Assembly (NCBI RefSeq): GCF_035946055.1
Contig: NZ_CP108364.1
Coordinates: forward strand, 1,302,001 to 1,366,000
Length of the DNA: 64,000 nt
Direction of reading: 5' to 3'
Source of the DNA: Streptomyces sp. NBC_01341
Lineage (GTDB): Bacteria > Actinomycetota > Actinomycetes > Streptomycetales > Streptomycetaceae
Below, piece after piece: positions 1 through 8,570 of this stretch (the stretch's first letter is position 1; each line of letters opens with the position of its first letter). The notes beneath the pieces were generated by a model. The model saw only the letters and a list, made by a program, of their open reading frames with translations, had not been told where the DNA came from and made no database searches. A program made the position numbers and the translations under genes.

Positions 1-93
1 AGACTGCGCGGGAAGAGCGGAGGCGGGCAGTGCCGCGGCAGCGAGGACGGCCGCGCCCGAGGCGGCGACGAGGGCGAGCATGCGCGTACGCAC
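1..93 (-). CDS. Secreted protein, N-terminal fragment (runs off window)
   Basis: Reading the minus strand from GTG at 93 (or ATG at 81) gives a typical signal peptide: a short Arg-containing N-region, then an Ala/Leu/Val-rich stretch with two AxA-like sites (LPASALPAQS). The rest lies outside the window, so the mature protein is unknown. It lies downstream of ggt on the same strand, separated by a hairpin at 181-230, so it probably has its own promoter. The call rests only on the signal-peptide pattern and on the open frame to the window edge. Confidence 0.5.
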   Translation of the reverse strand, partial: MRTRMLALVAASGAAVLAAAALPASALPAQS

Positions 94-180
94 CGTAGGA
101 GATGCCTTTCACTGGACACGGCGGGCCCTGGCGGGTCCACCCTGGCCGACGCGGCGCCCCACGGGCAGGGCCGCCGCGAG

Positions 181-230
181 GCCCCGGGGCCGGTACGGGC
201 GCGCAGTCGGCGTCGTACCGGCACCGGGGC
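181..230 (-). terminator. Long hairpin downstream of ggt
   Basis: Arms at 181-196 and 215-230 are complementary except for one mismatch (core CCCCGGGGCCGGTAC against GTACCGGCACCGGGG), with an 18-nt loop. It begins 18 nt past the ggt stop. It has no U-run, as is usual in Streptomyces, and is a likely terminator for ggt. Confidence 0.55.
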
Positions 231-247
231 CGAGGAGCGGCGAGCCG

Positions 248-2053
248 TCAGGAACGGCCGCTCGGATGCACCACCATGGCCGAGCCACCGCCGCGCCGCA
301 CCTTTTCCGCGGCCGCCAGCCAGCGCCCGCCCGGCAGCCGCTGGATACCGGTGGCCGCGCCGATCTCCGGGTTAGCCTTGAAGACGTGGCCGAGTGCTTC
401 CAGTTCCGCCCGCACGGGGCTGTTCCACAGGCCGGGCTCGATCTCGGTGGTCGCCGAGTTGCGCTGGCTGGCGCGGGGCGCGGCGATCGCCTCGACCAGA
501 GGCAGCCCGCGGTCCAGATGGCCGGTCAGCGACTGCAGGACGGTCGTGATGATCGTGGCCCCGCCGGGTGAGCCGAGGGCCAGCAGGGGCTTTCCGTGCT
601 CCAGCACGATGGTCGGCGAGATCGACGAGCGCGGGCGCTTGGCCGGCCCCGGCAGGTTCGGGTCGTGGACCGCCGGGTTCGCCGGGGCGAAGGAGAAGTC
701 GGTCAGCTCGTTGTTGAGCAGGAAGCCGCGCCCGGGCACGGTGATGCCGCTGCCGCCCGTCGACTCGATCGTCAGGGTGTAGGCGACGACGTTGCCCCAC
801 CTGTCGGCCGTGGTGAGGTGCGTCGTGTTCTCGCCCTCGTACGTCGTCGGGGCCGCCACCTCACCCTGGGCGCACCGGGCGGGGTCGCGGGGATCGCCCG
901 GTGCGAGGGGGCTGGTCAGGACGGCGTCGTCCTTGATGAGGCAGGCCCGCGAGTCGGCGAATCGCTGCCCGAGCAGTTCACGGGTGGGCACGTCCTCGAA
1001 AGCCGGATCGCCGACCCACCGTCCCCGGTCGGCGAAGGCGATGCGGCTCGCCTCGATGAGCCGGTGGAGGTACCGCGTCTCGCTGGCCTTCGAGAGGTCG
1101 GTGGACTCCAGGATGTTGAGCGCTTCGCCGACGCTCGTCCCGCCGGACGACGAAGGCGCGATGCCGTACACGTCGAGTCCCCGGTAACCGACCCTGGTGG
1201 GGGCCCGGTGCAGCGCACGGTACGCCCTGAGGTCACCGGTCGTCAGGTCTCCCGGGCGCACGACCCGTGCGGCCGCCGGGTCCACGGGGGGCTTGCGCAC
1301 CGTCGACACGATGTCGCGCGCCAGAGCGCCGCGGTACAGCTCGTCGACACCCTTGCGCCCGAGGGTCCGGTACGTACGGGCGAGATCGGGGTTCTTGAAG
1401 ACCGAGCCGGCCACAGGCGGCTGCCCCCCGGGCAGGAAGAGCTCGGCGCTCGCGGGGAAGTCGGCGAAGCGCGCCTGGTTGGCGGCCGTCTGCGAGCGGA
1501 AGGTCTCGTCCACCGTGAATCCGTCACGGGCCAGCCGCTCGGCGGGTTCGAGCAGCTTTCCGAGCGGCTTGCTGCCCCAGGCGTCGAGGGCCTCCTGCCA
1601 GGTGGCGGGGGTGCCCGGGGTGCCGACTCCGAGGCCGCTGGTGACGGCGTCGTTGAAGGCGATCGGCACCCCGTTCTCCTGGAAGAGCGAGGCGTCGGCG
1701 CTCCGAGGGGCGGTCTCGCGCCCGTCGATCGTCCGGACGGTGCGGGTGGCGGCGTCGTAGTGGACGAAGTAGCCCCCGCCGCCGATTCCCGCAGAATACG
1801 GCTCGGTCACCCCCAGTGCCGCCGCGGTGGCGACGGCGGCGTCGACGGCGTTGCCTCCCTTGCGGAGGACCTCGATTCCCGCGGCGGACGCGTCCGCGTC
1901 GACGCTCGACACGGCTCCCCCGTATCCCACCGCCACCGGCGACTTGGGGGGCGGCACGGGGGGCGCAGATGCCGCGGGTGCGGCGGCACCGAACGAGCCC
2001 AGGACGGCGATCACGCTCAGGAACGACACATTCCGGCCGACGGAATGACGCAT
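248..2053 (-). CDS. ggt: Gamma-glutamyltransferase, secreted
   Basis: Gamma-glutamyltranspeptidase (601 aa), which cleaves and transfers the gamma-glutamyl group of glutathione and related peptides outside the membrane. I chose ATG at 2053 because GGAGG lies 5 nt upstream and the frame then opens with a signal peptide (about residues 1-30, ending APAASA). The N-terminal Ntn-hydrolase region carries GGNAVDAAVATAAALGVTEP and the GIGGGGYF motif. The maturation site and nucleophile lie in GENTTHLTTADRWGN, where the second Thr is the expected catalytic residue after self-cleavage. The small-subunit motif LGSPGGATI is present. Length and motif order fit the family. The gene is monocistronic, and its 3' end is followed by a hairpin. 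Confidence 0.93.
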   Translation of the reverse strand: MRHSVGRNVSFLSVIAVLGSFGAAAPAASAPPVPPPKSPVAVGYGGAVSSVDADASAAGIEVLRKGGNAVDAAVATAAALGVTEPYSAGIGGGGYFVHYDAATRTVRTIDGRETAPRSADASLFQENGVPIAFNDAVTSGLGVGTPGTPATWQEALDAWGSKPLGKLLEPAERLARDGFTVDETFRSQTAANQARFADFPASAELFLPGGQPPVAGSVFKNPDLARTYRTLGRKGVDELYRGALARDIVSTVRKPPVDPAAARVVRPGDLTTGDLRAYRALHRAPTRVGYRGLDVYGIAPSSSGGTSVGEALNILESTDLSKASETRYLHRLIEASRIAFADRGRWVGDPAFEDVPTRELLGQRFADSRACLIKDDAVLTSPLAPGDPRDPARCAQGEVAAPTTYEGENTTHLTTADRWGNVVAYTLTIESTGGSGITVPGRGFLLNNELTDFSFAPANPAVHDPNLPGPAKRPRSSISPTIVLEHGKPLLALGSPGGATIITTVLQSLTGHLDRGLPLVEAIAAPRASQRNSATTEIEPGLWNSPVRAELEALGHVFKANPEIGAATGIQRLPGGRWLAAAEKVRRGGGSAMVVHPSGRS

Positions 2054-2336
2054 CCGTACCTCCAGTGAAGGATCGTCCGCGCAGGGTAACGCCGCACCAC
2101 CCGGCCCGTCAGGACCGCCTCGGCCATGGGTGCGAATGGCTCCCCTCCACTCGCGGCTGCTCCTCAACTCGCCCGCGAGCAGCCCCTCTTCGGGCATCGA
2201 GGAGATTTCGGACGCGCTCGCCGTCGAAGGCGGCACCTGCGGGAACGCCGAGGCGACGCGGCACATCGCCGCGTCGCCTCGGGTCGGACTGCACGTTCTC
2301 CTGTCCTGGGGGCCGGCCCTCAGGACCGCACCCGTG

Positions 2337-2816
2337 TCACCCGCCTCCGCGCCCCACCCGCTCCCAGGACAGGACACCCGTGCGCATCTCTCCCCAGATG
2401 CGTGTGGGGGTGGCCAGCGCCAGTTGCAGCACCTCGCCGTCGAGTCGCGCCACGCGTAGCTGCGCCCCTCCCATCCAGTTGGGGAACAGGCTCAACGCGA
2501 CGTCGTGGATGACGGTCGCACCGTCCGGAACACGGAAGGGCCCGGCGTAGGCGAGGTAGTTGCGGGCCGCCTCGGTCAGCTCCTCCGGGCGGCCCGACTC
2601 CAGACGGTCCGTGTCGAACAGCGGCCGGTCCGGCCGCGTGATCTGAGCCGACATGTAGCCGTCGGCCGAATAGATGATGAGACCGAGCGGCCGGTCCCCG
2701 AAGGGGCGTACGACCTCTCCGTCGTCCACGCTGCGCGCCTCGTACGACACGAGGCGCCACGCGCCGACCAGGGCGGCGCGCAGGTCGTCAGGCGTCATGG
2801 TGTCTGCGCCGCTCAC
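2337..2816 (-). CDS. Lipocalin-like domain protein
   Basis: A 159-aa protein that looks like the lipocalin-like family (PF13924 type): the LVGAWRLVSYEARSVDDGEV opening, then GLIIYSADGYMSAQITRPDRP, and a C-terminal strand TGVLSWERVGR. Family members are often found beside oxidoreductases; their ligand is unknown. The GTG at 2816 overlaps the stop of the molybdenum-subunit gene (GTGA), so it is the last gene of that operon and probably translationally coupled. ATG at 2798 is an alternative start that would drop six residues. No signal peptide is seen. Confidence 0.75.
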   Translation of the reverse strand: MSGADTMTPDDLRAALVGAWRLVSYEARSVDDGEVVRPFGDRPLGLIIYSADGYMSAQITRPDRPLFDTDRLESGRPEELTEAARNYLAYAGPFRVPDGATVIHDVALSLFPNWMGGAQLRVARLDGEVLQLALATPTRIWGEMRTGVLSWERVGRGGG

Positions 2817-5017
2817 AGCAGTTGGTCCATGGTGATGGGGAGGGAGCGGATGCGCCGTCCTGTGGCGTGGAAGACCGCGTTGGCGATCGCGGGAGCGATG
2901 CCGACGATGCCGATCTCCCCGATGCCCTTGGTACCGATGGGGTTGGCGCGGTCGTACGAGCCGACGAAGGCGACCTGCATGTCGGGGACGTCGGCGTTGA
3001 CGGGGACGATGTAGTCGCCGAGCGTGGCGTTCGCGATGCGTCCGGTGACGTCGTCGCTGATGGCTTCCTCGAAGAGGGCCATCCCGATGCCACCGACGGT
3101 TCCGCCGATGATCTGGCTGGCGGCGGTCTTCTCGTTGAGGATGCGGCCACCGTCGATGACGGAGACCGCGCGGGCCACCCGCAGTCGCCCCAGGTCGCGG
3201 TCGACGTGGACCTCGACGAACTTCGCCCCGAACGCACCGGCCGGTGCCATGCCCAGGTCCTGCGGCTGCACGGGGGTGCTCTCGCCGTCCGCGGTCAGCT
3301 CCTCGACGGCATGCCGCCTGAGGATCTCGGCGTACGACTCACCCTTCGACGGGTCGTCGCGGCGGCGGATGTACCCGCCGTCGACGTCGACGTCGTCGAC
3401 CGAGCATCCTCGCAGAGGGGAGTCCGCGTCATTCGCCGTCAGTTCCAGGAAGTCCCCGATGAGCCGGCGGCACGCCTCGTACACCGCGCTGCCGATGGAA
3501 CCCGTCAGGCCCGAGCCTCCGGTCTGGGGGGCGAAGGGCATGGAGCCGTCACCCAGCCCGAACGTGACCTGCCCGACGTCCAGGCCCAGCAGTTCCGCCG
3601 ACAGCTGGGTGAACACGGTGTACGCGCCGTTGCCGATCTCCGTTCCGGCGCTGCGCACGTAGGCGGTCCCGTCCTGCCGGACCGTCGCGCGCGCCTGGCA
3701 GCGCGCCCGGAACCAGGGGTAGCCGACGGCGGCCAGACCGTAGCCCACGAGCAGATTGCCCTGGCGCATGGAGCCCGGTTCGGGGTTGCGCCGCGACCAT
3801 CCGAAGAGTTCCGCGCCGTGCTCGAGGCATTCCTTGTGCGCACGGCTGGACCAGGGCAGCCCCAACTGGGGGTGTACCGCCGCGTCGTTGCGCAGGCGCA
3901 ACTCCAGCGGGTCCATCCCGAGCTCGACCGCGAGCTCGTCCATCGCGCACTCCAGCGCGTAGTTGCCCGTCGTCGCCCCCGGGCCGCGCATGGAGTTGGG
4001 GACCGGAATGTTGAGACGGGCCTGGACGTCCCTCGTCGAGACGTTGGGGCAGGCGTACGAGGTGCCCGAAGCGGTCGCGGTGGGCTCGAAGTTGTCGTCG
4101 TCGATCGCGGTCGACGTGAGCGCATCGTGCTCGATGGCCACGAGCTCGCCGGAACGGGTGGCGCCGATCCGCAGGCGCTGCTTCCCCTTGGGCCGGTGAC
4201 CGCAGGCCGTGAACATCTGCGGCCGTGTCAGCACCAGCTTCACCGGGCGCCCCGTCTCCCGTGCGGCCAGGGCCGTCAGGACGACGTGGGCCCAGACCCG
4301 GAGACCCGCGCCGAACCCTCCCCCGACGTAGGGCGCGATGACGTGCACGGACTCCTCGGGAAGGCCGAAGACCGCCGCCAGCGACGTGCGCTCGAGGGTC
4401 GGCCATTGCGTCGAGTTGTTGACGAACAGCGTGTCGCCCTCCCACCGGGCGACGGTGGTGAGCGGCCCCATCGGATTGTTCGTGTTGTCGACAGTGGTGT
4501 AGGTACGGTCGATCGTCACGTCGGCGTCGGACAGCGCAGCGGCGGCGTCGCCTCTCTGCACGTCTCGCTTCCAGGGATTCGTACGCCGCTCCGCGCGCGG
4601 GTCCTCCAGGTCCAGGACGGCTTCGCCCGGCGCGTAGTCGACCCGGACGAGGCCGGCGGCCTCCGTGGCCTCTTCGAAGGTCTCCGCCACGACGACGGCC
4701 ACGTGCTGGCCGTAGTGGAGGAGCACATCGTCCTGGAGCGGCGCCGGCGGTGACACACCCAGTGGCGTGACGGGCGCCCGCTCGAGAAGACCGGCGTTGT
4801 GGTGCGTGATCACACGGATGACTCCGGGGGCCCGTTCGGCAGCCGTGGTGTCGATGCCGGTGATGCGTCCCGCCGCGACCGTGCCGCGCACGAGCACGGC
4901 GTGCGCCATGTTCGGATACGTGTAGTCGTTCGGGTAGTCGGCCTTCCCGGCCACTTTCAATGGCCCCTCGACGCGGTTGATCCCCGGGCCGAGGAGGGGG
5001 CGAGAGGTCGTCGTCAT
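2813..5017 (-). CDS. Molybdenum hydroxylase large subunit (PaoC/XDH type)
   Basis: Molybdopterin-binding subunit (734 aa) of a xanthine dehydrogenase/aldehyde oxidoreductase family enzyme, which hydroxylates an aldehyde or N-heterocycle. The first domain begins GPGINRVEGPLKVAGKADY. The substrate/cofactor region shows GGGFGAGLRVW and MRGPGATTG, and the C-terminus carries the active-site Glu in KGIGEIGIVG. Start is ATG at 5017: it overlaps the stop of the FAD subunit (ATGA), whereas an upstream extension would run through that gene. The gene order 2Fe-2S, FAD, Mo and the FAD-subunit cysteines point to the PaoABC (YagTSR) branch rather than classical xanthine dehydrogenase. Substrate is not determinable from sequence. 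Confidence 0.9.
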   Translation of the reverse strand: MTTTSRPLLGPGINRVEGPLKVAGKADYPNDYTYPNMAHAVLVRGTVAAGRITGIDTTAAERAPGVIRVITHHNAGLLERAPVTPLGVSPPAPLQDDVLLHYGQHVAVVVAETFEEATEAAGLVRVDYAPGEAVLDLEDPRAERRTNPWKRDVQRGDAAAALSDADVTIDRTYTTVDNTNNPMGPLTTVARWEGDTLFVNNSTQWPTLERTSLAAVFGLPEESVHVIAPYVGGGFGAGLRVWAHVVLTALAARETGRPVKLVLTRPQMFTACGHRPKGKQRLRIGATRSGELVAIEHDALTSTAIDDDNFEPTATASGTSYACPNVSTRDVQARLNIPVPNSMRGPGATTGNYALECAMDELAVELGMDPLELRLRNDAAVHPQLGLPWSSRAHKECLEHGAELFGWSRRNPEPGSMRQGNLLVGYGLAAVGYPWFRARCQARATVRQDGTAYVRSAGTEIGNGAYTVFTQLSAELLGLDVGQVTFGLGDGSMPFAPQTGGSGLTGSIGSAVYEACRRLIGDFLELTANDADSPLRGCSVDDVDVDGGYIRRRDDPSKGESYAEILRRHAVEELTADGESTPVQPQDLGMAPAGAFGAKFVEVHVDRDLGRLRVARAVSVIDGGRILNEKTAASQIIGGTVGGIGMALFEEAISDDVTGRIANATLGDYIVPVNADVPDMQVAFVGSYDRANPIGTKGIGEIGIVGIAPAIANAVFHATGRRIRSLPITMDQLL

Positions 5018-6006
5018 GAGCTGACTCCCGTGACTGTCTCCAGCGCACGGACCAGCGTGCGCTGCGCGAGTTCCACCTTGAACGCGTTCTGGGGACGCGG
5101 CTGGGCCCCGGCCAGCGCGGCACGTGCGGCCGCGCGGAACACGTCGGTGCTCGCCGCGCCACCGGTCAGGACCTCTTCGGCCTCGAGGGCGCGCCACGGA
5201 TGCGTGGCGACTCCGCCCAGGCCCACCCGGGCCGAGGTGATGACCTGGGCGTCGTCCAGCACCACCGCCACGGCCGCGGACGCCAGCGCGAACTCGTAGC
5301 TCGCCCGGTCGCGCACCTTGAGGTAGTCCGAGCGCGCGCCGTCCGGCAGGAGCGGCACCTCGATCGCGGTGATGAGTTCACCGGGCTTCAGCACGTTCTC
5401 CACGTCCGGGGTGTCCCCCGGGGGCCGGTAGAAGCCCGTGAGCGGGATCGTGCGGTCCCCGTCCTGGCCGCTGGCGTGGACCACCGCGTCCAGAGCGATG
5501 AGCGCCACGGCGAGGTCGGACGGGCTTGTGGCGATGCAGTGGTCACTGGTCCCGAGAACCGCGTGCGTGCGGTGCGCACCGGTCAGGGCCGCGCACCCCG
5601 TGCCGGGCTTCCGTTTGTTGCATGCCGCGACCGACGGGTCGCGGAAGTACCGGCAGCGGGTGCGCTGCAGGAGATTTCCACCGATGGTCGCCATGTTGCG
5701 CAGCTGGACCGAGGCGCTGCGCAGGAGCGCCTCCCGCACCAGCGGCAGGCGCTCGGTGACGACGGGGTCGGCCGCGAGTTCCTCCATCGTGGCCAGCGCT
5801 CCCACGAAGAGGTTCCCGCCCCTGAGTTCGACACCGCCGAGGGGAAGACGTGTGATGTCGATCAGCCGGCCGGGTCGCAGCACCCCGTCCTTCATCAGGT
5901 CGAGCTGGGTCGTGCCGCCTGCGAGGAAGCTGGCATCACTGTCGGCCCCGGCTTCGGCCAGGGCAGTGGCCACCTCACGTACCCGAACGTAGTCGAACGG
6001 CCTCAT
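5014..6006 (-). CDS. Molybdenum hydroxylase FAD subunit with extra Fe-S cysteines (PaoB-like)
   Basis: FAD-binding middle subunit (330 aa) that passes electrons between the iron-sulfur subunit and flavin. FAD motifs are visible in FLAGGTTQLDLMK and in MATIGGNLLQRTRC. Cys118, Cys129, Cys138 and Cys157 (RTRCRYFRD, CNKRKPGTGC, GTSDHCIAT) match the pattern which in E. coli PaoB holds a [4Fe-4S] cluster and is absent from ordinary XDH FAD subunits. Start ATG at 6006 overlaps the 2Fe-2S gene stop (ATGA). The family assignment is from these motifs; the cluster itself is inferred. Confidence 0.9.
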   Translation of the reverse strand: MRPFDYVRVREVATALAEAGADSDASFLAGGTTQLDLMKDGVLRPGRLIDITRLPLGGVELRGGNLFVGALATMEELAADPVVTERLPLVREALLRSASVQLRNMATIGGNLLQRTRCRYFRDPSVAACNKRKPGTGCAALTGAHRTHAVLGTSDHCIATSPSDLAVALIALDAVVHASGQDGDRTIPLTGFYRPPGDTPDVENVLKPGELITAIEVPLLPDGARSDYLKVRDRASYEFALASAAVAVVLDDAQVITSARVGLGGVATHPWRALEAEEVLTGGAASTDVFRAAARAALAGAQPRPQNAFKVELAQRTLVRALETVTGVSS

Positions 6007-6509
6007 TCGTGATCACCGGCCACTTCCTGGATCGCGGCGACGATGTTCTGATAGGCGCCGCACCGGCAGATGTTCCCGCTCATGTACTCGCGGATCTCGT
6101 CGGGCGAGCCGGCCCGTCCTTCGGACAGCAGCCCGAGGGCGGACATGATCTGGCCCGGCGTGCAGTACCCGCACTGGTATCCGTCGTGCTTGAGGAACGC
6201 GGCCTGCATCGGATGCGGATCGTCGCCGTCCGCCAGTCCTTCGACGGTGGTCACCTCGCGCCCGTCGCACTGCGCCGCCAGGGTCAGACAGGACAACACG
6301 CGCTTGTCGTCCACGTGCACGGTGCACGCACCGCATGTTCCCTGGTCGCATCCCTTTTTCGTGCCGGTGAGACCCAGCTCGTCACGCAGTGCGTCAAGCA
6401 GCGTGACCCGGCAGTCCGTACGCAGGTCATGCACGTCACCGTTGACCCTCAGAGCGAACTCTGCCTGTGGGACGGACTGCGAATCGGTGGGTTCCGCTCG
6501 CGATGTCAT
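6003..6509 (-). CDS. Molybdenum hydroxylase 2Fe-2S subunit (PaoA-like)
   Basis: Two-cluster ferredoxin-type subunit (168 aa). Cys54, Cys59, Cys62 and Cys74 (KKGCDQGTCGACTV...LSCL) form the plant-type [2Fe-2S] site; Cys113, Cys116, Cys148 and Cys150 (QCGYCTPGQ, GNICRCGAY) form the second site. ATG at 6509 has a GAGG 5 nt upstream and skips a 60-residue Arg-rich extension that does not look like protein. E. coli PaoA carries a Tat leader; this one has none, so the complex is probably cytoplasmic. First gene of a four-gene operon (Fe-S, FAD, Mo, lipocalin-like) with coupled starts. Confidence 0.92.
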   Translation of the reverse strand: MTSRAEPTDSQSVPQAEFALRVNGDVHDLRTDCRVTLLDALRDELGLTGTKKGCDQGTCGACTVHVDDKRVLSCLTLAAQCDGREVTTVEGLADGDDPHPMQAAFLKHDGYQCGYCTPGQIMSALGLLSEGRAGSPDEIREYMSGNICRCGAYQNIVAAIQEVAGDHE

Positions 6510-6841
6510 TGCACCTCGTCTCCGGTACCACTGTGAAAAGAAACCTGCGTTCCTGCGACGCCTCGAATTCGGCGCCCATCCGTTACCGGCTTCCCGGTGA
6601 TGACCGGGCGCCGAACACTGGAGTGAGGGAATTCTGCCGCCAGGTACCTCCGCACGACGCACGCCCATGGACAAGCGGCGTACATTCACCCGACTGCGGC
6701 GACACCGTCGACAGAACGCCGATACAGCCCCGCACCTGTTTACCGCACACGGAATTGTTCGTACGGCAACGGTACGAGCACCGGGACGTCATCGCATCCG
6801 CTTGCCCTTCCGGACCGCCCGGTCGATGGCAGCGGGAGGCT
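6510..6841. other. Intergenic region upstream of the Mo-hydroxylase operon
   Basis: 332 nt with no convincing ORF. It must hold the promoter of the operon starting at 6509 and the 3' end of the xdhC-like transcript. The only structure I see is the 19-nt inverted repeat at 6759-6777, listed separately. Confidence 0.6.
6759..6777. promoter_or_regulatory. Inverted repeat, possible operator
   Basis: TCGTAC, a 7-nt spacer, then GTACGA: a perfect 6-bp dyad. It lies 250 nt upstream of the 2Fe-2S subunit start and about 65 nt past the stop codon of the xdhC-like gene. It could be an operator for the Mo-hydroxylase operon or a weak hairpin; no regulator gene is adjacent. Confidence 0.3.
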
Positions 6842-7966
6842 TCAGACATTCCGGTGGATGGGCGTGGACGCGCCGCTGAGGTGGGCGCCGGACCCTCCGT
6901 ACCGGTGGGCGACGATCTCCGCGGCGATCGACAGCGCGGTCTCCTCCGGCGTACGGGCGCCGAGGTCGAGACCGATCGGGGAATGCAGGCGAGCCAGCTC
7001 CGTCTCGGTCAGGCCCGCGTCCCGCAGGCGGTCGAGACGGTCGAGGTGGGTACGCCGCGAGCCCATCGCACCGACGTACGCGACAGGCAGGCGCAGAGCC
7101 ACCTCCAGCAGAGGGACGTCGAACTTCGCATCGTGGGTGAGCACGCAGATGGCGGTGCGTCCGTCCACCCGGTCCGCGGCCGCTTCCTGGTCGAGATAGC
7201 GGTGCGGCCAGTCCGCGACGATCTCGTCGGCGCCGGGGAACCGCAGGCGGGTGACGAACACCGGCCGGGCGTCGCAGACGGTGACCCGGTAGCCGAGGAA
7301 CGTCCCGGCGCGGACCAGGGCAGCGGCGAAGTCGATCGCACCGAAGACCAGAAGCCGGGGCGGCGGCACGCTGGATTCCACCAGGAGGGTCAGCGGCGTC
7401 CCGCAGCGGCTGCCGTCGGCACCGACCACGAGCGCGCCGGTGCGGCCGGCCGCGAGCATCGCCGCTGCGCCCTGCGCGGTGGTGCGGTCGCGTTCGGCAT
7501 CACCCAGGGAACCCTCGTAGGAGCCGTCGGGCAGCACCAGAAGGGCCCGGCCGAGAAGTTCGGCGGGGCCGACGACGATCCGGGCCACGGCCGCCGCCTC
7601 GCGGGCGACGGCGGCGGTCAGGGCGTGCACGACTTCGGGGCGTTCGCCGGGGTCGATCCTCTGGACCAGGATCCCGATCCGGCCGCCACAGGTCAGGCCG
7701 ACCGAGAAAGCGTCCTCGTCGGAGTAGCCGAACTCCTCGTGGACGGTGGCGGGACCCTCGCCGGACAGTGCCTGCACGCACAGGTCGTAGACGGCTCCCT
7801 CGACGCATCCCCCGGACACGCTGCCGATCACGTTGCCGCCGCCGTCGACCGCGAGCGCCGCCCCGGGCTGCCGCGGAGCGCTGCCACCGGTGGAGACCAC
7901 GGTGGCGACGGCGAACGGCATGCCCCGCTCGCACCAGCGGGACAGCTCTTCGGCGATGTCCAGCAC
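6842..7966 (-). CDS. XdhC/CoxI-family molybdenum hydroxylase maturation factor
   Basis: A 374-aa protein of the XdhC/CoxF family, which binds molybdenum cofactor, helps its sulfuration and inserts it into Mo hydroxylases (PaoD plays this role for PaoABC). The N-terminal XdhC_CoxI domain shows FAVATVVSTGGSAPRQPGAA and SVSGGCVEGAVYD, with the conserved Cys. The C-terminal Rossmann-like domain shows LLVFGAIDFAAALVRAG and AYVGAMGSRRTH. GTG at 7966 begins the recognisable domain. It is encoded on the same strand just before the Mo-hydroxylase operon, but a 332-nt gap suggests separate transcription. Confidence 0.9.
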   Translation of the reverse strand: MLDIAEELSRWCERGMPFAVATVVSTGGSAPRQPGAALAVDGGGNVIGSVSGGCVEGAVYDLCVQALSGEGPATVHEEFGYSDEDAFSVGLTCGGRIGILVQRIDPGERPEVVHALTAAVAREAAAVARIVVGPAELLGRALLVLPDGSYEGSLGDAERDRTTAQGAAAMLAAGRTGALVVGADGSRCGTPLTLLVESSVPPPRLLVFGAIDFAAALVRAGTFLGYRVTVCDARPVFVTRLRFPGADEIVADWPHRYLDQEAAADRVDGRTAICVLTHDAKFDVPLLEVALRLPVAYVGAMGSRRTHLDRLDRLRDAGLTETELARLHSPIGLDLGARTPEETALSIAAEIVAHRYGGSGAHLSGASTPIHRNV

Positions 7967-8570
7967 AGGGGCTCAGCTCCTCCGGAAACGCGTGGCGCAC
8001 AGGCAGCCCCGGCCGGTCGGTCTCCGGCTGCGCACGCGGGGCCTCGGACCGCGGATTCCAGCTCGTCCTTTCCGCGCGCACGCATGCCGACGACGTCCGC
8101 ACGGCGCGTCATCGGGTCACATTACGACACTACGCTCACGTCGCTCCGCCGTTAATTCGCCGTGCCTGCGCGAGGCCGCGTGCGAGGAGACCACAGAACT
8201 GCGCACCGGAATTCCCCGTCGGGACGCAGTGGCGCCGGGTGGACGGCACAACCAATCGGTCTGGCAGTGGACGATGCCTCGTGCGACGATTATCTGACGC
8301 GGAAATCACGCAGCGGGTGAGCGATCCCGCACGGAAAGGCAAGCGCATGGATTCGACGCGCGAATCCCCCGGAATTCCGGTCATCGGCACCGGTCCGAAG
8401 CGGAGCGCTGATTTCCGGGTCGCGCCGCCCCCGGCCGCCGCCCCACCGCGCCCGGGCCGCACCCCCTCGTCGGGCCCTCCCGCAAAGGCCGGGGCGGCCC
8501 ACGAAGCCCCATCGCGCGCCGGTCCCGCCACGGGTCCGCCGCTCGTCATCCGGACCATGAGGAGAAGCCC
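7967..8570. other. Intergenic region between divergent genes
   Basis: 604 nt between the xdhC-like gene (leftward) and the isochorismatase-fold gene (rightward). Short ORFs here are Arg/Pro-rich and have no recognisable content. It probably holds both promoters. An AGGAG at 8560-8564 is the ribosome binding site of the rightward gene. I see no other clear element. Confidence 0.5.

Noticed and set aside
596..2068. Long plus-strand frame of about 490 codons opposite ggt
   Set aside because: It is antisense to a clear gamma-glutamyltransferase; high GC3 in real genes creates stop-free shadows. Sequence is Arg/Gly/Ala-rich with no motif.
2054..2377. Upstream extension of the ggt frame to 2377
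   Set aside because: The extra 108 residues lie ahead of a clear RBS and signal peptide and look like noise.
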